Assembly (NCBI GenBank): GCA_027482725.1
Contig: JAIXVT010000214.1
Span: forward strand, 1 to 7,545
Direction: 5' to 3'
Length of the DNA: 7,545 nt
DNA from: Pseudomonadota bacterium
GTDB taxonomy: Bacteria; Bdellovibrionota; UBA1018; CAIMNF01
Below are positions 1 through 6,737 of this stretch, in pieces (the stretch's first letter is position 1; each line of letters starts with the position of its first letter). The notes under the pieces are model-generated. The model searched no databases and was not told the DNA's origin. It saw only the letters and a program-made list of their open reading frames with translations. A program made the translations under genes and the position numbers.

Positions 1-1
1 A

Positions 2-574
2 AGCAAAATCCGCGCAGCTTTACGGGCAAAATTATCAGGAGCCTCGGTAACGAGAGACAAGTCTTTAGATCAAAGCTTTAACAAAAGCGGGGTTATCAAA
101 GACGCGGATAAAAAATCTCGATGGATTTTCGGGAGTGTTGCAGATCGAAGTAAACTGTCTGCGATGATAAGAGAAATCACCCCGAGTGATCCTCCTACCA
201 TTATTGTTCTTGAGGGTGCAGACGGTGCCGTTCATGCTTCGTCTCAGTTGTTTTCTCAAATTACGGGAAAAACAATCCCGGTTTACGACTCTAATAAATC
301 GGTGTCCCTTAAAAAAGGTGAGATTGTATTTTGTTCCTCCGGGAACGAATGCCAGTCTTTAATGAAGCAATTCGATATGAAGAATTCAGCGCTCCTTGTT
401 TTAGGCGAACCCCCGCATCAGCTGTGTGATTCTATCTTGAATTCGGGATCGCCCTATCTCTTATTGGAGGATTTAGGACAAGGACAAGGAGCAAAGCTGC
501 TCCATGAAGTTGCCACCGACATCTTCCCTGCAACAAGTTTTATTCCAATCAGTCGGGATCACTTTACCAAATGA
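2..574 (+). CDS. Degenerate CheB-like methylesterase-domain protein (3' part, 5' end outside window)
   Basis: The reading frame is open from the first bases of the window to the TGA at 572-574, so the gene starts upstream. The internal ATG at 164 is not a good start, because codons before it still align with CheB. By eye, the residues at 2-40 (KIRAALRAKLSG...) resemble the end of a receiver domain plus the CheB linker. From position 131 (FGSVADRSKLSAM) the protein follows the methylesterase core of the next gene: the PPTIIVLEG strand, then a segment ending LKKGEIVF that matches CheB's LKPGRVVIA, then SALLVLGEPP and a C-terminal strand-helix block. The catalytic residues are gone: the Ser of GSSTGG reads Val (codon 137), the His of QHIP reads Glu (codon 212), and no GADGA Asp motif is present. 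The middle of the domain is about 30 residues shorter than in CheB. Probably a non-catalytic CheB paralogue, perhaps a scaffold or regulator; the role is inferred. The stop overlaps the start of cheB. Confidence 0.6.
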   Translation, partial: SKIRAALRAKLSGASVTRDKSLDQSFNKSGVIKDADKKSRWIFGSVADRSKLSAMIREITPSDPPTIIVLEGADGAVHASSQLFSQITGKTIPVYDSNKSVSLKKGEIVFCSSGNECQSLMKQFDMKNSALLVLGEPPHQLCDSILNSGSPYLLLEDLGQGQGAKLLHEVATDIFPATSFIPISRDHFTK

Positions 575-1989
575 GCCTTGTAAAAAAGCGAATCTTGAAG
601 TCAGGATCCGGTGAATCTCCGGTGATGTGTTCGGCCGGGGTTGTTATTATTGCGGTGTCTGAAAGCCAAAAAATAATGAGTGGCGTGTTGCTCGAAGGCA
701 GCAAGGTTTTAGAGGGCGACATCGCTGCGGGGGTAATGGACCTTGTGGCCGAATTTAAAAACCCTCCACAAGACCTCGTTTTTAAAGCGGTGGGTGAGGA
801 ACGCTATCTTCCTTGGGTAAATGCGGGTTTAAAAAAATCCTTTCAAAAGGAACTGACCTCTTATGCAACACGCCCATCGCGTTTTGAGCTCGTGTTGAAT
901 TTCTCAAGTCTTAAAATAAAAGTATCCAAACCCGTAGAGGGGGCTCCCCGAGCAGAAAAGAAAGCCCGCGTCCTCATCGTGGATGATTCCAAAACGATTC
1001 GTGTTCTTTTAAGTAAAATCTTATCCGAAGACCCAGGGATAGAGGTGGTTGGTGCGGCCGAAAAACCAAGCCAAGCCGAACAAATGATCCGCGAACTTAA
1101 GCCCGACGTGATTACCTTAGACATTCATATGCCGGAGATGACCGGCGTTGATTTTTTAAAGGTATTCCTCCCTAAATTCCCTATTCCAACCGTAATGATC
1201 ACCTCTCTCAGTTTAGAAGACGGGCCGTTAGTGCTCCAGGCGTTAGAAAATGGCGCGGTTGATTACATTCAAAAACCAAGCGCAAACCAGCTTTCGGATG
1301 TGGCCCCGCTGATTATCGAAAAAGTAAGGGGTGCGGCCCAGGGGAAAGTAAAACAGGCGTTATCTCCGGTGCGACGCGCTCCCGTGGCTGATGTCCGCAA
1401 CATGGATTTTAACCGTCTCATGGTGATGGGATCGAGCACCGGCGGAACAGAGGCGTTAAGAAACGTCTTGACCCGGATGCCGGAAAAAATTCCACCTATC
1501 GCCATTGTTCAGCACATTCCTCCGGTTTTCTCTAAGGCCTTGGCAAATCGCCTCAATGAGCTTTGTCCCTTTGAAGTGATCGAGGCTAGAAACGGTGACG
1601 AGCTTAAGCCGGGACGTGTGGTGATCGCACCAGGGGGATTTCAAATGCGTTTAAAGCGCCGATCTTCAGGCGTTTTGGAATGTGTGGTAGAAGACGCTCC
1701 CCCCGTTAATCGACACAAGCCCTCTGTGGATGTTTTGTTTAATTCGGTCGTCGAGCTTGGGATAAAAAAATCAATCGGAGTCATTTTAACCGGCATGGGT
1801 GCTGACGGGGCCGCAGGACTAAAGAAAATGCGCGATATCGGGTGTCGCACCATTGCTCAGAACGAAGAAACTTGCGTCGTTTACGGGATGCCTCGTGAAG
1901 CAGTGGCCCGTGGTGCGGCCGAGTTTGTAGACCCGTTAGATGCTATCGCAGATCGTATGATTTCGTTAAGCTGTACGCCAGCCGTATGA
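571..1989 (+). CDS. cheB: Chemotaxis protein-glutamate methylesterase CheB with extra N-terminal CheD-like domain
   Basis: 472 residues, longer than the usual ~350 because of an extra N-terminal domain. Residues 130-240 are a receiver domain: VLIVDDS with acidic D138/D139, phosphoacceptor D184 (in LDIHMPEMTG), T211 and K235 (in QKPS). Residues ~280-465 are the methylesterase/glutamine deamidase: S289 in GSSTGG, H315 in QHIP and D412 in GMGADGA, spaced as in Salmonella CheB (S164, H190, D286). It should demethylate and deamidate chemoreceptor glutamates when phosphorylated by CheA, giving adaptation. Residues 1-125 resemble CheD in strand and helix order (SAGVVIIAV, a helix at DIAAGVMDLVAEF, then LVFKAVGE, WVNAGLKKSF, LKIKVSKP), but the GLGSC Cys and the following His are absent. 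The ATG overlaps the preceding stop (ATGA) and has no clear Shine-Dalgarno sequence, so translation is probably coupled. The CheB call is secure; the CheD relationship is tentative. Confidence 0.95.
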   Translation: MSLVKKRILKSGSGESPVMCSAGVVIIAVSESQKIMSGVLLEGSKVLEGDIAAGVMDLVAEFKNPPQDLVFKAVGEERYLPWVNAGLKKSFQKELTSYATRPSRFELVLNFSSLKIKVSKPVEGAPRAEKKARVLIVDDSKTIRVLLSKILSEDPGIEVVGAAEKPSQAEQMIRELKPDVITLDIHMPEMTGVDFLKVFLPKFPIPTVMITSLSLEDGPLVLQALENGAVDYIQKPSANQLSDVAPLIIEKVRGAAQGKVKQALSPVRRAPVADVRNMDFNRLMVMGSSTGGTEALRNVLTRMPEKIPPIAIVQHIPPVFSKALANRLNELCPFEVIEARNGDELKPGRVVIAPGGFQMRLKRRSSGVLECVVEDAPPVNRHKPSVDVLFNSVVELGIKKSIGVILTGMGADGAAGLKKMRDIGCRTIAQNEETCVVYGMPREAVARGAAEFVDPLDAIADRMISLSCTPAV

Positions 1990-2855
1990 GCTTCTCCAAT
2001 TCTCTAGATCAATGGATTAAAGGTTTAAAAAATGCTACCGAGTACGACGTCATCAACGCCCGTATCGATGACCTTTCTTTAGAGTTGAATTCGGCGGGAT
2101 TTGACCGGTGGGGATTACACAAGGAGAGTTTAAGGAGTATCGCCCCTGTCATTCATGTTTTGTATCGACATTATTTTCGGGTGAAAGTTTCCGGGATTCA
2201 AAATTTTCCTGAAGGTCGCGTTGTGGTCGTAGGTAACCACGGAGGACAATTGCCTATCGATGCGCTGATGGTCGGCTTGGCCTCTTTTATGGAAGCATCG
2301 CCCCCTAGAATCTGTCGCGCCATGATCGAACGCTGGATACCTGATATCCCCTTTATTTCGACATTGTTTAATCGAATGGGTGCGGTGGTGGGGGATCCTA
2401 AAGTATGCCGGGATTTACTCCAGCATGATCAGCCGGTCTTGGTGTTCCCCGAAGGAGCACGCGGTACTGGAAAACTTTATAAGGACCGATACCAACTTCA
2501 AAAATTTGGAACGGGTTTTTTACGCTTGGCCTTAGAAAGTCAGGCGCCCATCCTTCCTGTCGCTATTGTCGGAGCAGAAGAAGTCTATCCTGGGGTTGGG
2601 AATATCAAGTCTTTGGCCAAGATTTTGGGCGCACCTTATTTTCCTGTTACGCCGTTGTTTCCCTGGCTTGGCCCGTTGGGGCTTGTCCCCCTTCCGTCCC
2701 AAATTCACGTCAGGTTTGCCGAACCCATCCGCATTGATGCCGATCCGCTTGCGCCCGAAGAAGAATTGCAAAAGCATGTCCAACACCTAAAAGCCATCAT
2801 CCGAGAACAAATCCAAGTGGGGCTTCGGGAACGCGGAGAGGGGATTTTTCCATGA
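1986..2855 (+). CDS. PlsC/LPLAT-family lysophospholipid-type acyltransferase
   Basis: 289 residues. The acyltransferase block I is NHGGQLPID (H85, D92), with six residues between His and Asp rather than the classic four; this resembles the MGAT-like branch of the LPLAT superfamily. Block III is VFPEGARGTGK (F154-G157), and PVAIVGAEEVYP is also typical of that branch. Members transfer acyl groups from acyl-CoA or acyl-ACP to a glycerol or lysophospholipid acceptor at the inner membrane. The acceptor here cannot be told from sequence. I see no long transmembrane segment; the hydrophobic stretch near residues 215-240 (FPVTPLFPWLGPLGLVPLP) could be a membrane-contact region. The ATG overlaps the cheB stop (ATGA), and the next gene, an SDR, overlaps its own stop. 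Acyltransferase-SDR pairs are also known in mycobacteria (Rv0502/Rv0501), from memory, which suggests a shared lipid pathway. Confidence 0.85.
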   Translation: MSFSNSLDQWIKGLKNATEYDVINARIDDLSLELNSAGFDRWGLHKESLRSIAPVIHVLYRHYFRVKVSGIQNFPEGRVVVVGNHGGQLPIDALMVGLASFMEASPPRICRAMIERWIPDIPFISTLFNRMGAVVGDPKVCRDLLQHDQPVLVFPEGARGTGKLYKDRYQLQKFGTGFLRLALESQAPILPVAIVGAEEVYPGVGNIKSLAKILGAPYFPVTPLFPWLGPLGLVPLPSQIHVRFAEPIRIDADPLAPEEELQKHVQHLKAIIREQIQVGLRERGEGIFP

Positions 2856-3778
2856 AAATTCTTGTGACCGGAGCCAGTGGGGCTACCGCGCGACTTGTTG
2901 CTTCGGCTCCGATTGGCCAAGATCACGAATGGGTGGGCGTGGATCCGCGTCCGTTAAAGAGTGCGGGATATTTTCCGGGAAAAACGCACGTGATCAATTA
3001 CGCTTCTCGGCAGCTGGATGATCTGATGAAGCAGGAACAGTTTGATGCGGTCTTGCATTTGGGACGCATTCGCGATTCCCAAAATTATTCCCATCACCAT
3101 CGGTTTGAGTTAAATGTCGTGGGCACTCAGCGGTTGCTTGAGCTTTGTGAAAAGACAAAAGTAAAACAATTGGTGGTGCTGTCGACTTACCATGTCTATG
3201 GAGCACACCGACTTAATTCGTTGTATTTGACCGAAGACTCTCCGTTAAGGGCAATTCAAACTTATGCCGATTTATCGGATGCGGTAGAGCTTGATCACGC
3301 TTCGACCACATTTATGTGGAAAGTTCCGCACGTGACCACCACGGTTTTGCGTCCGGTCAATGTGATCGGGCGTCATGTGAAAAACACGTTGACCTCGATG
3401 TTAAAAGCCGGACTTTGTCCCCGCATGGTGGGGTTTGACCCTTTGATGCAATTTATTGATGAAAAAGACATGGCCCGAGCTATTTTATCCGTTCTCGGCG
3501 CGCCCGAGCCCGGAGTCTACAACGTGGCCGGGGAGGGAGTTATTCCTCTATCGCAGGTCATCGCTCAGGTCGGTGCTCGGTCCGTTCCTGTGCCCCCGTT
3601 GGTGACTTCTGGAATGATTCGGGCTATCGCAAAAATGTTAGGGGTCCGATTTCCTGCGTATTTCGTAGATTTCTTCAAATACCCGGTGATCCTCAAGGAC
3701 GAAAGTTTTAGAGAAAAATTTCAGTACCAACCTAAAGTGACCACACTTCAGGCTCTTTCCAATTTGCGTCCGCTTTGA
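2852..3778 (+). CDS. NAD(P)-binding SDR-family epimerase/dehydratase-like protein, atypical active site
   Basis: 308 residues, the length of an extended SDR. The N-terminus has the Rossmann nucleotide loop ILVTGASGATA (G7, G10, A13) and an acidic residue at the end of the second strand (D31 in VGVDPRP), favouring NAD. The catalytic Ser/Thr strand is VVLSTYHVYG (S111, T112). The usual YxxxK follows as YADLSDA: Y138 is present but the Lys position holds S142, with D143 next. Later blocks (TTVLRPVNVIG, MQFIDEKDMA, GVYNVAGEG) are typical of epimerase-like SDRs. The start is well supported by a purine-rich stretch, GAGGGG at 2838-2843, eight bases before the ATG, as well as by the ATGA overlap with the acyltransferase stop. 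Its substrate is unknown; a sugar or lipid-linked substrate acting with the adjacent acyltransferase is inferred from context. It could be a binding or structural SDR rather than a redox enzyme. Confidence 0.82.
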   Translation: MKILVTGASGATARLVASAPIGQDHEWVGVDPRPLKSAGYFPGKTHVINYASRQLDDLMKQEQFDAVLHLGRIRDSQNYSHHHRFELNVVGTQRLLELCEKTKVKQLVVLSTYHVYGAHRLNSLYLTEDSPLRAIQTYADLSDAVELDHASTTFMWKVPHVTTTVLRPVNVIGRHVKNTLTSMLKAGLCPRMVGFDPLMQFIDEKDMARAILSVLGAPEPGVYNVAGEGVIPLSQVIAQVGARSVPVPPLVTSGMIRAIAKMLGVRFPAYFVDFFKYPVILKDESFREKFQYQPKVTTLQALSNLRPL

Positions 3779-4785
3779 TATGCCCTTCGGGGATGAGAAA
3801 AAATTATTTTCGTTTATCTTGGGAATGGGTTGGGTTCGCGGTGTTTTGCGGGCTGGTCTTGGCCTGCGCTCCAAAGGCGCCGCCCCAGGTCTCGGCCATC
3901 GCATCGCCCAATCAGCCGGCGCGCACGCCCGAGCTTCGGCCTTCCGAACTGGCACGGCAAAAAAATTTGGTTCGATCTGTTTCTGCGCGTTGCGCCGAAC
4001 TTTCTGATTGTATGGGCGCACTGGGACATGTGGCTTTGGTGGGGGTAGAAGATGTCGTCCGTTGTCATGCACTGGTGTTTCGAGGACAACAAATCGCAAT
4101 CCCGGCCGAGTGTTATGAAAAATCCTATTTTTACCTCAGGGGCACAACGGAGCGATCCTGCACGGGGTTGATGGCTTTGGCTTTTCCCGGACAAGATCGG
4201 ATTTTTCCCTGTGAAAGTGTATTTTTTCCCGAACAGTCCGAATTCGCTTGGGTTACCGTTCAGGGCCAAGATCTTGATTTACCAGAGATCCAAACGCCGT
4301 CGTCGCCACCGGATCGTAGGGATTCGCTCCGTTGGGTGCGTTATTCCGCATCCGGTTTGCAGCGTTCCGAACCCGCACGTTGGATCGGTGCCACGTATTT
4401 TGCTCCGAGTTTGGGGCAACGGGGTCTGGACTCAACGTTGGCGATAAGCTCGGGGCCCGCGGCCTGGGGCATGGAGGGATCGCCCGTGGTGACGTCCCGT
4501 CTAGATGTCGTGGGGTGGGTGAAATCAGGAACTACGCTCACAGCCGTATCCCATCAAGAAATCCAAGAGTTTCAGAGGAAAAGAACTGATCAAGGGCGAA
4601 TAGCGTTTTCGGTCCGTCCTCCGCTGATGATCGGCAATATGTTTTGTTCGGCTGCGTTGGGCAGATTAAACTCCATGCGCTGTCCACAAGGGGAGTTCGT
4701 GCCTCAGTTTCGGTCATTGGATCAATTTATGCAGTTTTGGGGGGCGACCGATCTTTCCCCTGAGCTTTCACCCGAGAACAGATGA
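3775..4785 (+). CDS. Predicted lipoprotein with degenerate trypsin-like (S1) fold
   Basis: The frame opens with TTG at 3775, overlapping the SDR stop (TTGA). The ATG at 3793 may be the true start: it gives a basic n-region (MRKNYFR), a hydrophobic core and the lipobox LVLAC, with the lipidated Cys at codon 3865. Numbering from TTG, the chymotrypsin-fold landmarks follow. C97 and C113 are 16 apart, like C42-C58 of chymotrypsin. LVFRGQQIAIPAEC matches the strand leading to TAAHC, with E112 where the catalytic His should be. WGMEGSPVVTSRLDVVGWV matches the GDSGGP-to-VGI region, with E234 at the Ser position. So the fold looks like a peptidase, but the His and Ser positions are not catalytic. It would sit in the inner or outer membrane facing the periplasm or surface. 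Its ligand is unknown. The 3' end overlaps nth on the other strand by 59 bases. Confidence 0.65.
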   Translation: MICPSGMRKNYFRLSWEWVGFAVFCGLVLACAPKAPPQVSAIASPNQPARTPELRPSELARQKNLVRSVSARCAELSDCMGALGHVALVGVEDVVRCHALVFRGQQIAIPAECYEKSYFYLRGTTERSCTGLMALAFPGQDRIFPCESVFFPEQSEFAWVTVQGQDLDLPEIQTPSSPPDRRDSLRWVRYSASGLQRSEPARWIGATYFAPSLGQRGLDSTLAISSGPAAWGMEGSPVVTSRLDVVGWVKSGTTLTAVSHQEIQEFQRKRTDQGRIAFSVRPPLMIGNMFCSAALGRLNSMRCPQGEFVPQFRSLDQFMQFWGATDLSPELSPENR

Positions 4786-5380
4786 AGCAGGTTTTTCCGT
4801 CACACCCGCGTGCCGTGCAGTGTTCGCGTCCGTAGAAAATAATTTGCAGATGCAGGTCGTTCCAAGTGTGTTGAGGAAACAGGCGCTTTAAGTCCTGTTC
4901 GGTGTGTTCGACATTTTTTCCGGAACTTAAACGCCAACGTTTTGCGAGTCGGTGGATGTGGGTATCCACGGGAAAGGCGGGTACCCCAAAAATTTGGGCC
5001 ATGACAACCGATGCGGTTTTATGTCCCACTCCGGGTAGGGCCTCCAGCTCTTCGAACGTGTTGGGGACAGTTCCCGCATGTTTTTCGCACAAAATTTGGC
5101 TTAATTTTTTGATGTTTTTTGCTTTTGTCGGAGCAAGGCCACAAGTTTTTATCGATTCTAAAATATCGGCGACATCTAGCATTGCCATTTTTTGTGGAGT
5201 ATTTGCTTTTTTAAACAGCCCAGGTGTAACGATGTTTACGCGTGCATCGGTAGTTTGTGCAGACAACAACACCGCAATCAATAACGTAAACGCATCGTCG
5301 TGATCCAAGGGCGGCGCAGGGTTGGGGTACCGCCGGGAAAGATCGTTTAAAATAAATTCCGCGCGTTCGGCTTTAGTCAT
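4727..5380 (-). CDS. nth: Endonuclease III (DNA glycosylase/AP lyase)
   Basis: 217 residues, close to the 211 of E. coli Nth. It removes oxidised pyrimidines from DNA and cleaves the resulting abasic site in base excision repair. The helix-hairpin-helix motif is LPGVGHKTASVV, with catalytic Lys K121, and the catalytic Asp is D139 in VDTHIHR; the 18-residue gap equals that of E. coli K120/D138. The early motif LLSAQTTDARVN is also typical. The C-terminal iron-sulfur region has cysteines C188, C193, C198 and C201 (spacing 4-4-2), unlike the E. coli 6-2-5 pattern, so the cluster ligands are unclear. The ATG lies 6 bases after the hmgA stop, consistent with co-transcription. Only a weak ribosome-binding-like GGTGGG lies upstream, inside the end of hmgA. 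Confidence 0.93.
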   Translation of the reverse strand: MTKAERAEFILNDLSRRYPNPAPPLDHDDAFTLLIAVLLSAQTTDARVNIVTPGLFKKANTPQKMAMLDVADILESIKTCGLAPTKAKNIKKLSQILCEKHAGTVPNTFEELEALPGVGHKTASVVMAQIFGVPAFPVDTHIHRLAKRWRLSSGKNVEHTEQDLKRLFPQHTWNDLHLQIIFYGREHCTARGCDGKTCFICSRVKAQGKDRSPPKTA

Positions 5381-5386
5381 GGCGGT

Positions 5387-6697
5387 TCAGAATGCCCACC
5401 CTTTAGGATAGTCCCGATCGATGAATTCACTGTTGATCCATTGTTTAGCGGGAACATAGGGATAAGCACTTTCCCACATAAACGCCATGGTGTGGTCCAA
5501 TTTTTCTGGAGCCAAGTTCCGGTGCGTTGCGCTTTCAAAGCTCTTGGTGTCGGGACCATGAGGGGTCATGCAGTTGTGGAGTGATGCGCCTCCGGGGCGA
5601 AAACTCTCCGGCTTTGCATCGTATTGCCCGGTGATCAGCCCCATAAACTCAGACATGGTGTTGCGGTGAAAGTACGGAGGGCGAAACGTGTTTTCAGCCA
5701 CCATCCAGCGCGGGGGGAAAATCACAAAATCGACGTTAGCAGTTCCCGCTTGTGGTGTCGGGGAGGTGAGTACTGTAAAGATAGACGGGTCGGGGTGATC
5801 ATAACTTACGGTGTTGATGGTATTAAATTTACGCAGGTCATATCGATAGGGAGCGTAATTGCCATGCCATGCCACGGTGTCACAGGGCGAATCGGGATGG
5901 GCTGTGGTAAACAGTTCGCCCAGGTACCGAGTAAATACGGTGGTGGGTGTCCCCAAGGTTTCACAAAAAGCAACGGGGGTTTCAAAATGGCGGGCGTGGG
6001 CAAGACCGTTTGATCCAATGGGTCCAAGCTCGGGGAGTTGGAACGGCGCACCGAAATTTTCCAAAACATAGCCCCGCGCCGGAATACCTGGGTTGATCAG
6101 ATCCACCTTGAATTTAATGCCACGTGGAATGACCGCAATCTGGAGAGGGGCGCACGTCATGAGACCCATTTCTGTGGTGATGAACAAATCGCCGGTGTTG
6201 GGCACGATCATCATTTCGGCATCCGCATTACACAAATACTGTGTACTCATGGATTGCGTGGCGTAGTACATGCTGATCGCCGATCCTGCCCGTTGTTGAG
6301 CGTTCCCGTTTTGAGTAAATGTGGTGATCGATTCCAAAAAAGTTTTGTCATGATCTTTGGGAGCAAAGGGATGCGACCGGAGCGCTTCCGGTGTGATTTC
6401 AAAATGTTCTGGGCTTGCGGGGTTAAGCCACGTCGGATGGGGTGCGGCGCGCTTGAATTGCGAAAACGCAACGCTGGGTTTTTTTTTATAGAGCCAAGAT
6501 TTAAGGTTGTGGTTTCGTGGTGCGGTGAAAGCTGAGCCGCTCAGCTGTTCGGAGAATAGCCCGTGCGCCGGTTTTTGGGGCGAGTTTTGGTTTTTGGGGA
6601 GCGCTCCGGCAATGATTTCCGTTTCAAAGTGGTTTTGAAATCCGGTCAGGTAGTGGAGTTCGGGGCTGTTGGGATTGAGGCTATTTTGACCGTGCAT
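5387..6697 (-). CDS. hmgA: Homogentisate 1,2-dioxygenase
   Basis: 436 residues, the normal length. This Fe(II) enzyme opens the ring of homogentisate to maleylacetoacetate in tyrosine and phenylalanine breakdown. The N-terminus carries the family signature (GFQNHFETE, then GALP, NQNSPQ, EQLSGSAFTAPR). The metal ligands are visible as H344 and E350 in FHRNTMSEFMG and H380 in MTPHGPD, spaced exactly as in human HGD (H335, E341, H371). The likely active-site His is H301 in SYDHPDPSIFTVL. There is no Shine-Dalgarno sequence before the ATG, but no other in-frame start fits. No other homogentisate gene (hydroxyphenylpyruvate dioxygenase, fumarylacetoacetase) is in the window, so the rest of the pathway must lie elsewhere. 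nth follows directly on the same strand. Confidence 0.97.
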   Translation of the reverse strand: MHGQNSLNPNSPELHYLTGFQNHFETEIIAGALPKNQNSPQKPAHGLFSEQLSGSAFTAPRNHNLKSWLYKKKPSVAFSQFKRAAPHPTWLNPASPEHFEITPEALRSHPFAPKDHDKTFLESITTFTQNGNAQQRAGSAISMYYATQSMSTQYLCNADAEMMIVPNTGDLFITTEMGLMTCAPLQIAVIPRGIKFKVDLINPGIPARGYVLENFGAPFQLPELGPIGSNGLAHARHFETPVAFCETLGTPTTVFTRYLGELFTTAHPDSPCDTVAWHGNYAPYRYDLRKFNTINTVSYDHPDPSIFTVLTSPTPQAGTANVDFVIFPPRWMVAENTFRPPYFHRNTMSEFMGLITGQYDAKPESFRPGGASLHNCMTPHGPDTKSFESATHRNLAPEKLDHTMAFMWESAYPYVPAKQWINSEFIDRDYPKGWAF

Positions 6698-6737
6698 GCG
6701 GGTAGATTAACCCATTCGGGGCATGCGACAATAGGCC
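6698..6737. promoter_or_regulatory. Divergent intergenic region between hmgA and the PPTase-like gene
   Basis: These 40 bases separate two divergent start codons, so any separate promoters must overlap the coding starts. The palindrome GCATGC occurs at 6694-6699 (spanning the hmgA start) and at 6721-6726, each followed by G, 27 bases apart. GGGT at 6700-6703 and ACCC at 6710-6713 form a short inverted repeat. These could be operator half-sites for a regulator of hmgA, but no promoter elements of good quality are visible on either strand. The call is speculative. Confidence 0.2.

Noticed and set aside
164..574. A separate 136-residue gene starting at the ATG at 164
   Set aside because: The frame is open upstream to the window edge and the upstream codons align with the CheB linker and nucleophile region, so the ATG is internal.
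3638..4269. Long minus-strand frames antisense to the SDR and lipoprotein genes
   Set aside because: They show arginine- and proline-rich compositions with no domain motifs, and lie opposite well-supported genes.
6038..6535. A 165-residue plus-strand frame inside hmgA
   Set aside because: It is antisense to a highly conserved enzyme and has no recognisable motif or ribosome-binding site.
6698..6737. A sigma-70-like promoter for hmgA (TTGTCG, 16-base spacer, TAATCT on the minus strand)
   Set aside because: The match is poor (about 4 of 6 and 3 of 6) and the -10 would end only six bases before the ATG, so I do not annotate it.
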